Assembly: GCA_002197995.1 (NCBI GenBank)
Contig: NGZR01000001.1
Span: 5,766,001-5,830,000, forward strand
Direction of reading: 5' to 3'
Source of the DNA: Gaeumannomyces sp. JS-464
Lineage: Eukaryota > Ascomycota > Sordariomycetes > Magnaporthales > Magnaporthaceae
Length of the DNA stretch: 64,000 nucleotides
Shown piece by piece: positions 46,640-57,108 of the stretch. The notes beneath the pieces are model-generated. The model was not told the origin of the DNA. It ran no database searches and saw nothing but the letters and a program-made list of their open reading frames with translations. Both the position numbers and the translations under genes were made by a program. Numbering within the stretch: position 1 is the first letter of the stretch; each line of letters opens with the position of its first letter.

Positions 46640-49600
46640 GAGGGTCCGCTATAGGCCATTTGTTTTCTGCCGCCCTAGCCAGCCTGCAAAATACAGGGTG
46701 AAGGGGACTTATTTCGCCCGCAACGGCACGGGTTATCGTCTTCGTGCTGGAACTTTCGGTGGTACCAGTCGAAATCCCCGTGGCCGGTGCGTGCGGCTAT
46801 TAGCCGTTGCATTACCTTCCGGTGCAACTGCAACGCTTCGGGCGTGTGTTGTGGTACCGGCGGGAGGCTATAGCCTTATACCGATCCGGAAAGTTGTCTT
46901 TAAACCATGCGTTCCGGGCGTCCCGGGCTGTTTTCCGGGCTAAAGCCTTTACTCCGGCCACCGTTGGTTTAAAATGTTGGGTATTGGCAGGGCCGATCCC
47001 AACTTTGCTTCGGCGTTGCCTTTTCGTTTCCGGGGATTCCCATATGGCCCGGGGACCAGCGTACGTATACCTGGTGTTTATCCATAAAGCAATGGATTTC
47101 TTTAAAAGCCCTTGTAAACTATCAGGGGCCGTGCTTAAACAGCCGTTGGCCGCCGAGGTGTTGTCGAGGCACAAGTGGAAAGTGCAGTTGCGGAAGCTCC
47201 AAACGGCTTTACGGAGGCCCATTCGGGCCCTTCCGCTTCGCCGTCGAATACTTCCGCCGGATGCGCTAACCGGCCGTGCCCGGAAAGTTTGCGTTGGCCG
47301 GCTTGGTATATTACCCAGCCGTATCCAACTGCCCCGTCCTTTGCTTTGGACCCGTCGCTATATATTATAACGTCGGTAGGTGGGAGGGTGCGAAGCCACG
47401 CCATAAATGCTTTTGCGGCTGCAGGCTTTTCTTGTATAGCCACCGTAAGCCCCGTATATTTATAAGGGAGGTAGGCCGGGCGAGTGCAAGCCGGGAGTTC
47501 GGCCGTCCTTTGCAAAAAGGTCGCAAGCTTGCTGGGAAGGCCCGCCCTAGGCCCACGGGCGTTAAAAGCCGGCTGGCCGCTGCGGCTAGGGGTGGTTTTC
47601 CGGAACCGTATTTATACGGGCCGCAAAACGGAAGCGGGCTTTTCCAAAAGCACCTGGGCGCCGGGATGCCGGATTCGTAATGTAAAGCGTTTGTCGGTAT
47701 GTTTTCCAAGCTGGTACCACTGCCCGGAAGGACGCTTTTAAAGCTTTGTTACCCGTTCGATTAAATGGCTTTAGCGGATAATTTGCTGTTGTGCCGGCTT
47801 GTATGGGTGTGGTTTGGTTTTGCCCTTATACCACACTTCGGCCCCGTATAAAGCCGTAGGGATTATAACCGTTATAACGGCTTTATGTACCGAATGTGCC
47901 GGTATCCCCCCTATCGAATTCGTAAGCCTCCGGAGGTGATTTGCAACGCTTTAAGCTTTTGCGGCCTGTTATCGACGTGGGCTTTAAAGTTAAGCCTTTG
48001 GTCGAAAAAACCCCTAACCACCGTAAAGCTCCTGTAGCTTGTTGTATGGTAAGGCCTTCCGCCGTAACCGCTGGGTTGTGGGTTTTTCCGCCTGGAAAAA
48101 TGCATAAGCTCGCACTTCCCCGGGTCGAAAGCAACCTTATTAGCCCTACCCCAACGTAGGATTTCCGTTACCGTAACCCCTGCTTTACGGGAGCACTCCT
48201 CCGGGTGCTACCCGTTACGCAAATGCCTATATCGTCCGCGTATCCGTACCTAACCGCTTTTGCTTTGGGTAGGATTTCGGCCATATAAAGCATAAATAGG
48301 ACCGGTAACGCCGGTAACCCTTGGGGTAACCCGCAGTCCGGGGAAAAAGGGGGTGCCGTGGCGTTTTCCAAACGCACTTTTAACCACCCTATTTCCTGCA
48401 AAAGATAACACCATCGTACTAACGTTGGATCCCAGCCTTGGTTTAAAAGCCTTCGTAGGAGCCTCCGGCGGAGTACGCGTCGAAAGCCCCTTATACATCC
48501 ATAGTAACGAGGGCGGCGTTTATGCTTTTGGAAGGCCCGTTCCACCTCGTGGGCTACGCATGCCGTTAAATCGATGGCGGCCTTTTTCGGGGTAGCCCCG
48601 GCGTGTTGCGGGGCTATAGCCCGTATTGCAGCGAGGGAGCCATCCGCGAGCTACCAAACGTTCCAACCCCTTTCCCTAAGCACGGGAGTAGCTATCGGGC
48701 GGTAGGATTTTGGGTCCGTTATATCCGTTTGTTCGGTTTTTTAGCATAACCACTCCGCTGTGCGGAAAGGGCCCGGGTGGTGCCCGGCCCTAAGGCAGGC
48801 TTCGAAAAGGGCCCTAACGTATTCCCCTATTGCCGGCCAAGCCGCTGTAAGCAGTTTAACCGTTAAGGAGTCGACGCCCGGGGCCGTGTTTGCCGTGCCG
48901 ACGGTGCACTTCCGGCATTCCTCCAGGGGACGTGGGGGCCCACGGGATTGTGCGGTCCTTAAGTAGCCCTTTGCTGTAACGGGTCCTTTGTAAGTCGTCC
49001 TCCGCCGTAAACCTACGGAGGATCTTGCGACCTAATGCTTCCGCTTTATCCCCTGGGGCTATTATAAACTCCCCGTCGATATTTAACGGGGGAAGCCGTA
49101 TAGCGGGTGTAAGTTTATGCCATTTTACAGCACGGTATAGCGCTTTCGGGGAATCCACTTCCTCTAGCACGCTGGCCCAATGCTGTCTTTTAGCCGTCCG
49201 AACCGTTTCTTTAAAGCACGGGCTTCGGCCGTAAAAGGCCCGCCGTTTCCCATAGCTTTTGCGAGGTCCCGTTGGGCGTTGGCGCACTTTTCGTTCCACC
49301 AGGGTTGGCCTTTTCTTTTGGCTTTAGGCCCCCCCGAGGCTATTAACGCATCTTTTAGCAGGTTTGTTAATGCCTCGGCCGCTTTATCCAGGTAATCCGT
49401 AGTGCTTGGATTTAAAAGTGGCGGTAGGCTGCCGGCCCCCGTTGCTACCGCGTTTGCGAAAATCGGTAGTTTATCGTTTGGTAGCGTAACACGCCGGCAA
49501 TCCGGAACGGAGTTATTAGGTTTAGGACCTCGATCCGTATCGAGCGGTGGTCCGAATCGGTTGCTAACGAAGGTCGATTTCCGCTGTTGCCAAAGGGGCG

Positions 49601-50160
49601 TTGGAAAAGGTAAGATCCAAAACGCCCCCATCGTTATGCGTAGGTTGGCCTGGGTCGGTAAGTAGGAGGAGGTTATAAGTATTAGCCCATTGGGCTATAT
49701 CCTGGCCCCTATTCCTATTACCCTAACCGGATCCCACGCCGGGGACCCTGCGTTAAAGTCCCCAGCTATAATGCATTTTGCCGTTGGGCGCCAACGTAGT
49801 AAAAGGTCCAACGAGGGTTCCGAAGGGTCCCCTGGAGGCCTATATACGTTAACGAAAGTGCACCCGGCGACGGTGCCAAAGGATGTCCCGGGTGCTGCCT
49901 GCCGGCCGGTCCGCTACGGGCTAAAGCCCCGGGTCCTTCCGTACGTAAGTTATTACCCGAGGCCTGGTTTGGTGGTCGTGCCAGCTATTACCGGAGTAAA
50001 TAGCTCGTACGACGGGTGGGTGCAAAGCATAAGCTTCCCTTTCCACGCACTAAGGGGCTCCTGCATTAGCACCACGTCGATATTTTGGCTCCAAAATAGT
50101 TGGAGTAAAGTAGCCCCCGCCTCCCAGCTACGTCGAACGTTCGCTTGGGCGGCGGTTACA
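46640..50160 (-). pseudogene. LINE copy 3 ORF2, frameshifted
   Basis: Endonuclease/linker: an open run at 49,631-49,164 contains VPDCRRVTLPNDKLPIFANA and QPWWNEKCANAQRDLAKAM. RT: motif A region frameshifted at about 48,510, and GLPQGLPALPVLFMLYMAEI with an intact YADD (RYGYADDIGICVTGS) in 48,545-48,168. RNase H: IIYSDGSKAKDGAVGYGWVI in 47,515-47,135, with the catalytic Asp, and CLDNTSAANGCL near 47,165, with a second Asp. Compared with copies 1 and 2, single-base losses (for example near 48,745 and 48,630) shift the frame repeatedly while almost no stop codons have been created by C-to-T changes. Confidence 0.8.
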
Positions 50161-50189
50161 GCACGGCGTTCGGGGCGAAGCCCCGGGCG

Positions 50190-50496
50190 CCGGGCCCTAT
50201 TGCCATGCGTTTGTTATATCCGGTTGGCTGCTGGCATACGTAAAAGCGGCGTTAGTGTATTGGGGGCTTTGGCCCTGGGGTTGTTGGCCGCGGTACCGTC
50301 GGTTTCCTCCGGGGGTTTCCGGTTATTTCGATAGCCCTTCGGGCTCGGGGAGGTCCAGTTCCATATCCGCCAGTACTTCGTATTGGTTGTTGGAACTAAC
50401 CCTAAGCCTTTTAGCAGGGTGCCTTTCCCTGCTGGCCGTACGGGTTACGCCCTCGGGGGCCGGCGAATTCGCCGGGCTTGCCACGGCAGCGGTTGC
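50190..50496 (-). pseudogene. LINE copy 3 ORF1, C-terminal remnant
   Basis: Minus-strand sense ends with the YASSQPDITNAWQ-type C-terminus (about 50,200), as in copies 1 and 2, and includes the ESAARTAGKGRHFA-equivalent segment near 50,440. Truncated on its 5' side by incomplete reverse transcription. Confidence 0.65.
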
Positions 50497-50511
50497 GTGG
50501 AATCCGGCTAA
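50497..50511. repeat. LINE copy 3 target duplication, 5' side
   Basis: GTGGAATCCGGCTAA, identical to 46,093-46,107. Confidence 0.9.
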
Positions 50512-51193
50512 AAGGGCTAGGAAGGGATGGTTTGCGCGCCTTATGGGGCTTGCACATTCCGTCCGGGGGGGAAGGGTGCCAATTTCGGTTGGAATGGTAG
50601 GGCGGGGAGCAAGGTATGTACTTACTCGCTTACCGGGCGTTTAGTAAAACCCACTGGGTTATCGTGCGTGGCAACATGTTCCTTATCGCTTGTTTAAGGG
50701 CAGCGATTATAATAAGGTAATAGTATAATAGTGCCGATGCCTAGCGCAACTTATGCGGCAATTTTCGACTTTTTTTACCCTTTCATTTTGGCTTTTCTTG
50801 GCAGCGTGATTGCTATAGGGATTTATTGTAACAGGGATTTCAAAAGCCAGAAATGGACATGTAACCTTGCAAACGCGCAGGAAACCGATATCTTGGCATC
50901 GTATTAAGGGATTACATTTAACCGGGTAATCTTTGCCCTTTAAGCTTTGCGATCCGACTCGAAGTTAAGCGTCCAGAACGCTGCAAAAATCTACTCGGTC
51001 CCAAAATCAACTTTTATTGCAAGGCAAACACTGGCCGGCTAATAGGCTTGGTTTGCTAGCTACCGCGACAGCAATCGGTGGGCTAAACCTTGTATTTAAA
51101 ACATATGGTAGTCGCTAGCACGTTTAATGCCCTTAGGGAGGCTATATTAAGGCAGCACTCGCTATAAACGTTAAGTAGACCTAACGTAAGCTA
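50512..51193. other. Unassigned moderately AT-rich DNA
   Basis: No frame longer than about 40 codons looks coding and no repeat family is recognised. The left part is GC-rich and unmutated; RIP-like decay is weak. Confidence 0.5.
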
Positions 51194-51693
51194 GCGGTAC
51201 CATCGAGCACCCTCGTATTTAACAGTTGCCATTGCAGTGAAGTTAAACCTTTAAAACCTCCCTGCGAGAACCCCGTTAGCACACAGCGCGTTACAGGATT
51301 AAACTCGTGTTTACTATAACATTTAATTTTAAAACGAACATATAAAAAGAAAAAGGTTTAATTAACATCCGTTTTGGTTTTATACCAAACTGCAAACCGT
51401 CCTATATAATTAAAAATTAGGGACGTTTTAATGCCTTGCTTTAACGAGCGTTTAAAAGCCACTTGTTAAACTTTTTTAGCATTAAAAAGATTGTTTTGTA
51501 TTTTCCCCTCTTTAAGAATTTTGTTTTTTAAACTGTCCTTATGTCTTTTTAACTAAAAGCCTAAAGGACATCTTTCCAGTTGTTAACCCTAGCGCTAAAT
51601 CTTAAATCCTAGCACATGAGCCTTGCAAATGCCTAAAAAAGTGCTTTGTAACTAACACCACCTGTTAAATACGAGGGTGCTCGATATTACCGC
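51194..51693. mobile_element. 500-bp inverted-repeat element (MITE-like candidate)
   Basis: 32-bp ends at 51,194-51,225 and 51,662-51,693 are inverted copies with two internal mismatches; both contain ATCGAGCACCCTCGTATTTA followed by ACAG in one orientation. The interior is AT-rich without coding capacity. Arms plus about 440-bp interior give exactly 500 bp, which suggests a non-autonomous DNA transposon. I could not find a target duplication, so the true ends may lie elsewhere. Confidence 0.5.
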
Positions 51694-51717
51694 GTGGATA
51701 GGATTTAAAAGATTTTA

Positions 51718-51756
51718 AATGGATACGAGCACCGGCTCCGCCCGTGCTCGGACCAT
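51718..51756. repeat. Hairpin with CGAGCAC/GTGCTCG stem
   Basis: GGATACGAGCACC, a GC-rich loop and CGTGCTCGG form a stem of at least 7 bp. The outer GGATACGAGCACC recurs inverted at about 54,848-54,860 (GGTGCTCGTATCC). The two may be the ends of a DNA transposon spanning 51,718-54,860. Confidence 0.4.
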
Positions 51757-52043
51757 ATGCTTTGTGTATATTTACGAAAACCGTAACCCCTTTCGAACGA
51801 AGGAAAAATAAAATAAGCGCATTTTTCCCACTTATGGATAACTAAACACAGTGTTTTTTAACACCACCTGTAACGATTTGGGTTAAAGCCTGTGGGTTAA
51901 GGCCTACAGGCCTTAACTTACAAACGAGGACCCACACGAGGGACCATGATTAAAACGCGCTAAACGCGCGCCGAACACCGGAATCCCCTTTTTCCTTTCT
52001 CTTTTAGATTAGAATCTTCGTTCGTAGCGCCAATTAACCGTGT

Positions 52044-54640
52044 TTAGTTTTCGACCATAGCCGTGACAGTACCTCGCAGCAGTGGCGTAAATTGGTTTAA
52101 CCGGTTTTTGATTTTAAAAAGGGCGCCTAAAGTATTAGTTAACAGTTCGTTATTGCCGCTAGAAAATGTATTTTTATGTTTTTTCTTAGCTATTCTTTTA
52201 TCTTTTAAAAACTTAGCTCCACATGCTAAAATCATTCTTTCCGCGGTTTTGTTACCTAAGCGACCGCGCAAAGCTGTCCTGGTACAAACGATAAGGCTGT
52301 CCCCATTAAGAACAAGGAAATACGTTGCAGGATAACTTTTAGTATTACCGACATTTTCGGCATACTAGCTTATAATATTTATAGTGTTCCCGTGAAACCA
52401 CTTTGTCCTTAATTAGCCGTTTTTAATACCTCGCTTCCAGTAGTCGAAAAAGTTTAAACATAGTTTTTAGGTAGCTTATTTGCAAGTTTTTTAAAAAGTT
52501 GTAAATTATTTTTAATAAAAAAGGTATCGCTTTAACGAATGAATTGGTTTCCATATATGTTATTTCCAATTTTAACTTTCGTTCCGACGCATTCCCCACT
52601 AGGAATGAGCTTTCGAATTTTGGATATTTGATTTACTGTTAGGTACTGGCTTACGCTACAAATATCCGACCCAATTTTCATATTGCTTATAGCAGAACTT
52701 AGCGAGTTTTTAACGTAAATTTCGCTTTTAACTGCAGCTATCCACTTTTGCGAATACTGCTGCGTTATTATAGTGTTTTTTAAATTATTTTCCAATTTTT
52801 TAGCAGATTTATACTAAGATTATGCACGTTTATTTATAATTTTAAAACACAAATGGCCGATTATGTGGTAGTTAACATGCTATAGTTTAGCTTCCTGTTT
52901 GTCATTTCCGAGCTTCGCAATATTTGTGTTCATTTTGTCTAGTTTTTCGCTTCCAAAATTAAATACTTCTTTTTCCCTCGTTGCATCTGCTTTTTTTGCA
53001 ATATAAAATGCTTTTTTTTATTACCTCGCTAATATACGCTGCAAAGTTATTTGTATTGTTTAAATACAAAGCTTGGATATTAGCGGGTACTATAACCCTT
53101 GGGTTTTGTTCACCCTTTGGCTTTTGTTTATCCTCGCAATCACCTGGCGGAAAGTGCTGCTATTGCAAGGCTGCTTTATATTCCCTTGCTGTGCATTGGC
53201 CAAAAGAGTCCACCGTTTCCAGCATTGCGTTATACGCCGCCCTTTTTTAGTTATTTAAAAGCATTTGTGATATAGCATTAAAAACTGTGTAAGGTTAGCA
53301 TACATAAATATCTATTTATAAAGCTTATATACGTACAACTAGATATTCCCTGGTTTCCATTCTTTTTATTAGGGTGGTAACTTTTTTAAAGTTTACGATT
53401 TGCTTTTCCGATATCATCTAGCGTCGCATTCCGTAAAAGACCTAGTAAATCGTAAAAATTTTTATTATAAGCATTAAACCAATCGTTAACTTTAAAGCGT
53501 GTCGCAGCTATTTCCACGGCTGTTAGTGTTTTTAGCTTTGAGCTTTCCAGTGGGCCGAGATAGTTTGTGCCAAGCGGATTTGCGAGTGCGAAAACACCAG
53601 CATTTGGCATAGCGTCATTATTATTACCTAACATTTTGGAAGTTATGAAAAATATTTCCATTAACCAGCGGACTTTTAAATGCTTTTCACTTTATATAGA
53701 TAAGCTGGCAATTTAAAAACTGCTTTTAAACTTAAATGCTTTTGCTACGTACAGCATATTAGATGTTTTCAGCCTTAAATGCAAAAGCAGCAAGTAGCGC
53801 AAAGTGTTATAGGCTTTTGTTGCTTAAAAAGAGCCGGTTATAGCGTATATTTTGGGATGGGGATTTCCAGTGCAACGAAAGCTTTAAAAGCAAACACTGG
53901 CTGCTAATTAAAAGCAAGCCCAAAGCTATAAAAAAAGTTGCGTTAGCTGCAGTTGCTTAAACGGAAGTTATTTACGCTAAAATGAAGTTAAAAACAGTAT
54001 TTTCTGCCAGCGGAGATAACGATGTCCCCATAAACACGCAGATAACGGTGAAGGCTTCCAGCTAGGAGCTAAAAGGGGTATTTCCGAGCTTATCCCAACG
54101 GCTCCGAGCACTTCCTCCGCTAGCGATAAAGCTTCCTGCGTCGAGCTTAATCACTTTAGCAGATTTTAGCTTTTTAAGCATCTCCTTAAGGCCATAGCAA
54201 GATTATTAGCTATTATAAAGCAATAAAATCTTCCGAGCCGACGAAATCGTCCCTTTATTACAGTAAATCACTTAAAAGTAACTTTTTAAAAAGCAAGTAA
54301 TAGCTAGCAATAGCTTTTAAAAAGCCAAATTAACTTTATAAGTTACCTAGCTATACCTTATTGCTGTTATAGCACAGCAGGCCCTTTTGGGCTTGCCGGT
54401 CCCAAGCGGGGCAGTTACGTGACGGCCGTTGGCCTGTGCATCGATTGGCCGCATAGAAAACCCTGCTTATAAATCCCGGCGCTTCGCGCCGCGATTCTTT
54501 CCTGTTCCTTAGCTTTAGGTAATTAGCCAATTTAACCCTATAGGTACATCGCAGTTTCGTTTTTTTGCCCGATACGGATATCGTAACACAGCGTTTAAAC
54601 ACTACTAAATTTAGCGCCGTACAGCGGATAAACACTGCTG
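52044..54640 (-). pseudogene. Coding relic, possibly hAT-like at its C-terminal end
   Basis: Minus-strand sense is fairly coherent and only lightly mutated, with open runs of 94 codons (54,635-54,351), 91 codons (53,661-53,386), 87 codons (52,795-52,532) and 75 codons (52,271-52,044). The last contains GRLGNKTAERMILACGAKFL, which loosely resembles the (R/G)-x-RL...E...CLK-W segment of hAT dimerisation domains. No BED finger or DDE residue could be confirmed. Family assignment is weak; it could equally be a decayed single-copy gene. CGAGCACC-type inverted sequences flank it at 51,718 and 54,860. Confidence 0.3.
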
Positions 54641-55075
54641 CCCGTATGCTGGCAAGTATGCCATGTAAGGTGTTACACCCTAAGGAAGCTTAAATAATTC
54701 GCTAAATATATTTCAAACGAAAATGTTTGTAATTGCAGCTTTTATTCTTGTTACGGGCCGGCACAATGGTCCTATGTAATTTGCCAAACAAACCTTAAAA
54801 TTGAAAATGGAAAAAGGACGAAGGAATTTACAAAGTAGAGGTGCTCGTATCCGCACTTGAATAACAGTTAGTGCGGCACGTGCATAGCTAAGTTAGACCG
54901 ACTTACGCCACTTTATGTGATAGGGTAATGCTAAAAGACAAATGTGGTGTTAAACACAGTGTATTAGGGTGGCCGAAAATAGCTTAAAGCTTTTTGCAAC
55001 ATGGGGTGCATTTAAAAATGTATTTTGTTTATTGTACACTTTTAAAAGGTGTGATAAAGTGGCTAAAGCGCCACT
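54641..55075. other. AT-rich DNA between relic and minisatellites
   Basis: Contains the inverted GGTGCTCGTATCC at about 54,848 and, at about 54,943-54,960, GTGGTGTTAAACACAGTGT. The latter is an imperfect inverted partner of ACAGTGTTTTTTAACACCAC at 51,850-51,869. No gene. Confidence 0.4.
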
Positions 55076-55079
55076 TTTT

Positions 55080-55190
55080 GCGATGTAATGTAAAAGTGGT
55101 AAAGTAAAAAAGATAAAGCAAAGGCGGTAAAGTAAAAGCGGTAAAGCAAAGGCGGTAAAGCAAAAGCGGTGAATTAAAAGCGCAAAAGCG
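55080..55190 (+). repeat. Short tandem array, AAAGCGGTAAAGT type
   Basis: About eight units of 13-14 bp of the form AAAG(C/G)GGTAAAG(T/C)A, repeated head to tail. A variant of the arrays at 55,540 and 56,350. Confidence 0.7.
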
Positions 55191-55229
55191 CTAATTTCCA
55201 GCCAATCAATTATTAACTTTATTAACACA

Positions 55230-55500
55230 CTCGTAGTACCGTGTTATAATAGGCGGTAGGTGTAACGCGCCGCTAAAGCACTAATGGAGGGTTTTCGCGG
55301 GGAAATTTTAAAAGCCCAACTTAACGGTATTAATAATGAGGTATATGCGTAAGCCTGTACTGGTATACAAAGGATATCGCGGGGTGGTAATTTAAATAGT
55401 TTACAAAGAAGAGTGCAGGTTAAAAGCGGGCCCGCAAGCGCGAAAGTAAATCTCCACACCCCGCTCTTATCGGTAAATAAGGGCTGCAAGCCTCCTGCCT
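55230..55500. other. Non-coding spacer between arrays
   Basis: Contains GGTTTTCGCGGGGAA at about 55,290, shared with 9,385. An 81-codon minus-strand frame at 55,489-55,244 shows no recognisable domain and is not called. Confidence 0.4.
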
Positions 55501-55539
55501 TTGCCAGCTATAACACTTGGTCCTTTAGGTTGTAACAGT

Positions 55540-55850
55540 AAAAGATTGAAAAAAGCGGTGAAATAATTACAAAAAGCGGTAAAATTTTTATAAAAAGCGG
55601 TGAAAAATTTATAAAAAGCGGTGAAAAAATTACAGCACTTTTTAACGCTGAAAAAATAAAGAAAGCAAGTGTTAAAAGCGGTAAGTGTTAATAAAAAGCG
55701 GTGAAATAATTACAAAAAAGGTAAATGAATTATAAAAAGCAGTAAGCGAATTACAAAAAGCGGTAAATGAGTAAAAGGCGGTAAATGAGTAAAAAGCGGT
55801 GAATAAGCAAAAAGCGGTAAGTGAATTACAAAAGGTGTAACACCGCACGT
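55540..55850 (+). repeat. Minisatellite, AAAAGCGGTRARTGAATTAC type
   Basis: About thirteen degenerate head-to-tail units of 15-22 bp with the invariant core AAAAGCGGT followed by GAA or AAA/AAG and an AATTA(T/C)A spacer. Differences between units are mainly in the spacer length. Confidence 0.8.
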
Positions 55851-56089
55851 GGTAAACGCCTCGCAGGCAAAAACTACAAAATGAGAAAGCTTGTAAAAAA
55901 AGTTCCAAAAGCTGCACGAGTATAGTTTAACCTTTAAGCGAAATTAAAAACCTGTATTAGGCTTTAAAGCTTACAAAGGGAAGATTTACGACTTAATAGC
56001 TAAAAGCCGCTAAGGTAACATATATAAATCTCCCTTTTAAAAAACCTAAAAAGCAAGCAACCGTTTATGTTTACCTTACGCTTTTACGC

Positions 56090-56260
56090 TCGTATATTTA
56101 CACCGGCAGCTTTACTTTGGTGGTTTTACACTGGCAGATTTACAGTCGTAGTTTTGCACTAATAGCGCTGCAATGGCAGATTTACACTCGCACGCCTTTA
56201 CACTTGCAGCTTTACACTTGCAGGTTTGCCATTCGCAATTTTGCTATTATATGCTCAAAA
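56090..56260 (+). repeat. Tandem array, TTTACACTYGCAG type
   Basis: About ten units close to 13-18 bp containing TTTACAC or TTTGCAC followed by (T/C)(C/G)GCAG, in the order TTTACACCGGCAGC, TTTACACTGGCAGA, TTTACAGTCGTAG and so on. Distinct from the AAAAGCGGT arrays on either side. Possible small open frames through it are a consequence of periodicity. Confidence 0.7.
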
Positions 56261-56349
56261 GCGCAGATTTACAGTTATTGTGCCCCCAAGCAGCGTAAAA
56301 CCTTTCGGGGAACACTTCCGCGCGACATTTAAATTAAAAATATAACCAA

Positions 56350-56475
56350 ACGCGGTAAACCAGTTATAAAAAGTAGTGGACGAATTACCAAAAGCGGTAA
56401 GCAAATTTATAAAAAGCGGTGGGCGAATTTTAAAAGGCGATAAGCAAATTACAAAAGGCGGTAAGCGAGTTGCTA
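56350..56475 (+). repeat. Minisatellite, AAAAGCGGTAAGCGAATTAC type, second block
   Basis: Six or so 21-22-bp units: AAAAGTAGTGGACGAATTAC, AAAAGCGGTAAGCAAATTTAT, AAAAGCGGTGGGCGAATTTT, AAAGGCGATAAGCAAATTAC and so on. Same core as the 55,540 array, more regular period. Confidence 0.8.
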
Positions 56476-56548
56476 GCTGTTATGGCAGCCAATAAGGCTC
56501 CCAACGGGAGGCACGTAACAGGCTTGCAAGTAGCAAACCTGCTTTTAG

Positions 56549-56740
56549 TGTTATAGCACGGCACTACGAGTGGTGGTTAATAAAGTTAATAGTTAATTAG
56601 CTAAAAATAAAATAAGAAAGGACGACGGGATAAAAGTGCTACTTTCGGCCACGCCTTTTTCTTTAACCTTTTTCCCTTTTTCCGGCTTAATATTTACACA
56701 GGTTTTGCACAGCCAAAGCTTAAATGCTAACGCCGTAACA
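56549..56740 (+). repeat. 192-bp solo LTR family, copy B
   Basis: TGTTATAGCACGGCAC to GCCGTAACA, exactly 192 bp like copy A. Flanks TTTAG (56,544-56,548) and TTTAA (56,741-56,745) are a likely 5-bp target duplication differing by a RIP-type G/A. Lightly mutated. Confidence 0.75.
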
Positions 56741-56915
56741 TTTAAGCCCTTTTATCGACGGGCTTTCGGCTGGATTCCTTACAATCGACGTTCTTTTTTT
56801 GCTTTAAATTTGTCCACCTAACGTGCTTTAACATTATCCTTGTAACACTTACATTATACAGCCTAACGATTTTAGTAAACTTTGTTATAATTTGGCAAAG
56901 AAAAGCCCTTTTTAC

Positions 56916-57108
56916 TGTTATAGCACGACACTATTTGTAGTGGTTAATAAAGTTAATAACTAATTGGCTAAAACTTAAATAAAGCAAAACTAACAGCATA
57001 AAAATACGGCTTTCGGCAACACTTTTCCTTTTAACCTTTCTTTTCCTTTTTAGCTTAATATTCACATACATTCCGCGCGCTAAAGGCTGTAAATGTCACG
57101 TTAAAGTT
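56916..57108 (+). repeat. 192-bp solo LTR family, copy C
   Basis: Starts TGTTATAGCACGACAC and follows copies A and B through the CTTTCGGC and CTTAATATTCACA blocks. The last bases are altered (GTTAAA instead of GTAACA), so the right end is approximate. Lies 175 bp right of copy B, in the same orientation; with the spacer they could be LTRs of a deleted element. Confidence 0.6.

Larger units (their letters stand above)
46108..50496 (-). mobile_element. LINE copy 3, 5'-truncated, largely unmutated
   Basis: 4,389 bp between perfect 15-bp target duplications. The 3' tail (minus sense) is GTTAAATATACTTTCTTTCT followed by CTCTC. The 5' truncation lies within ORF1, near the position equivalent to copy 1 20,830. 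Base composition is GC-rich and RIP stops are scarce, but the coding frames are broken by many 1-2-base indels. It is the youngest or best-protected member of the family here. Confidence 0.9.

Noticed and set aside
46182..47370. Long plus-strand frames (253 and 187 codons) in LINE copy 3
   Set aside because: Antisense to ORF2; they stay open because copy 3 is GC-rich. Motifs such as YADD and the RNase H DGS box read on the minus strand.
55080..55850. CRISPR-like spaced repeats
   Set aside because: Units are head-to-tail and degenerate, without unique spacers, and the genome is fungal.
56117..56332. 71-codon open frame across the TTTACAC array
   Set aside because: An open frame produced by tandem periodicity; no similarity to a protein domain.
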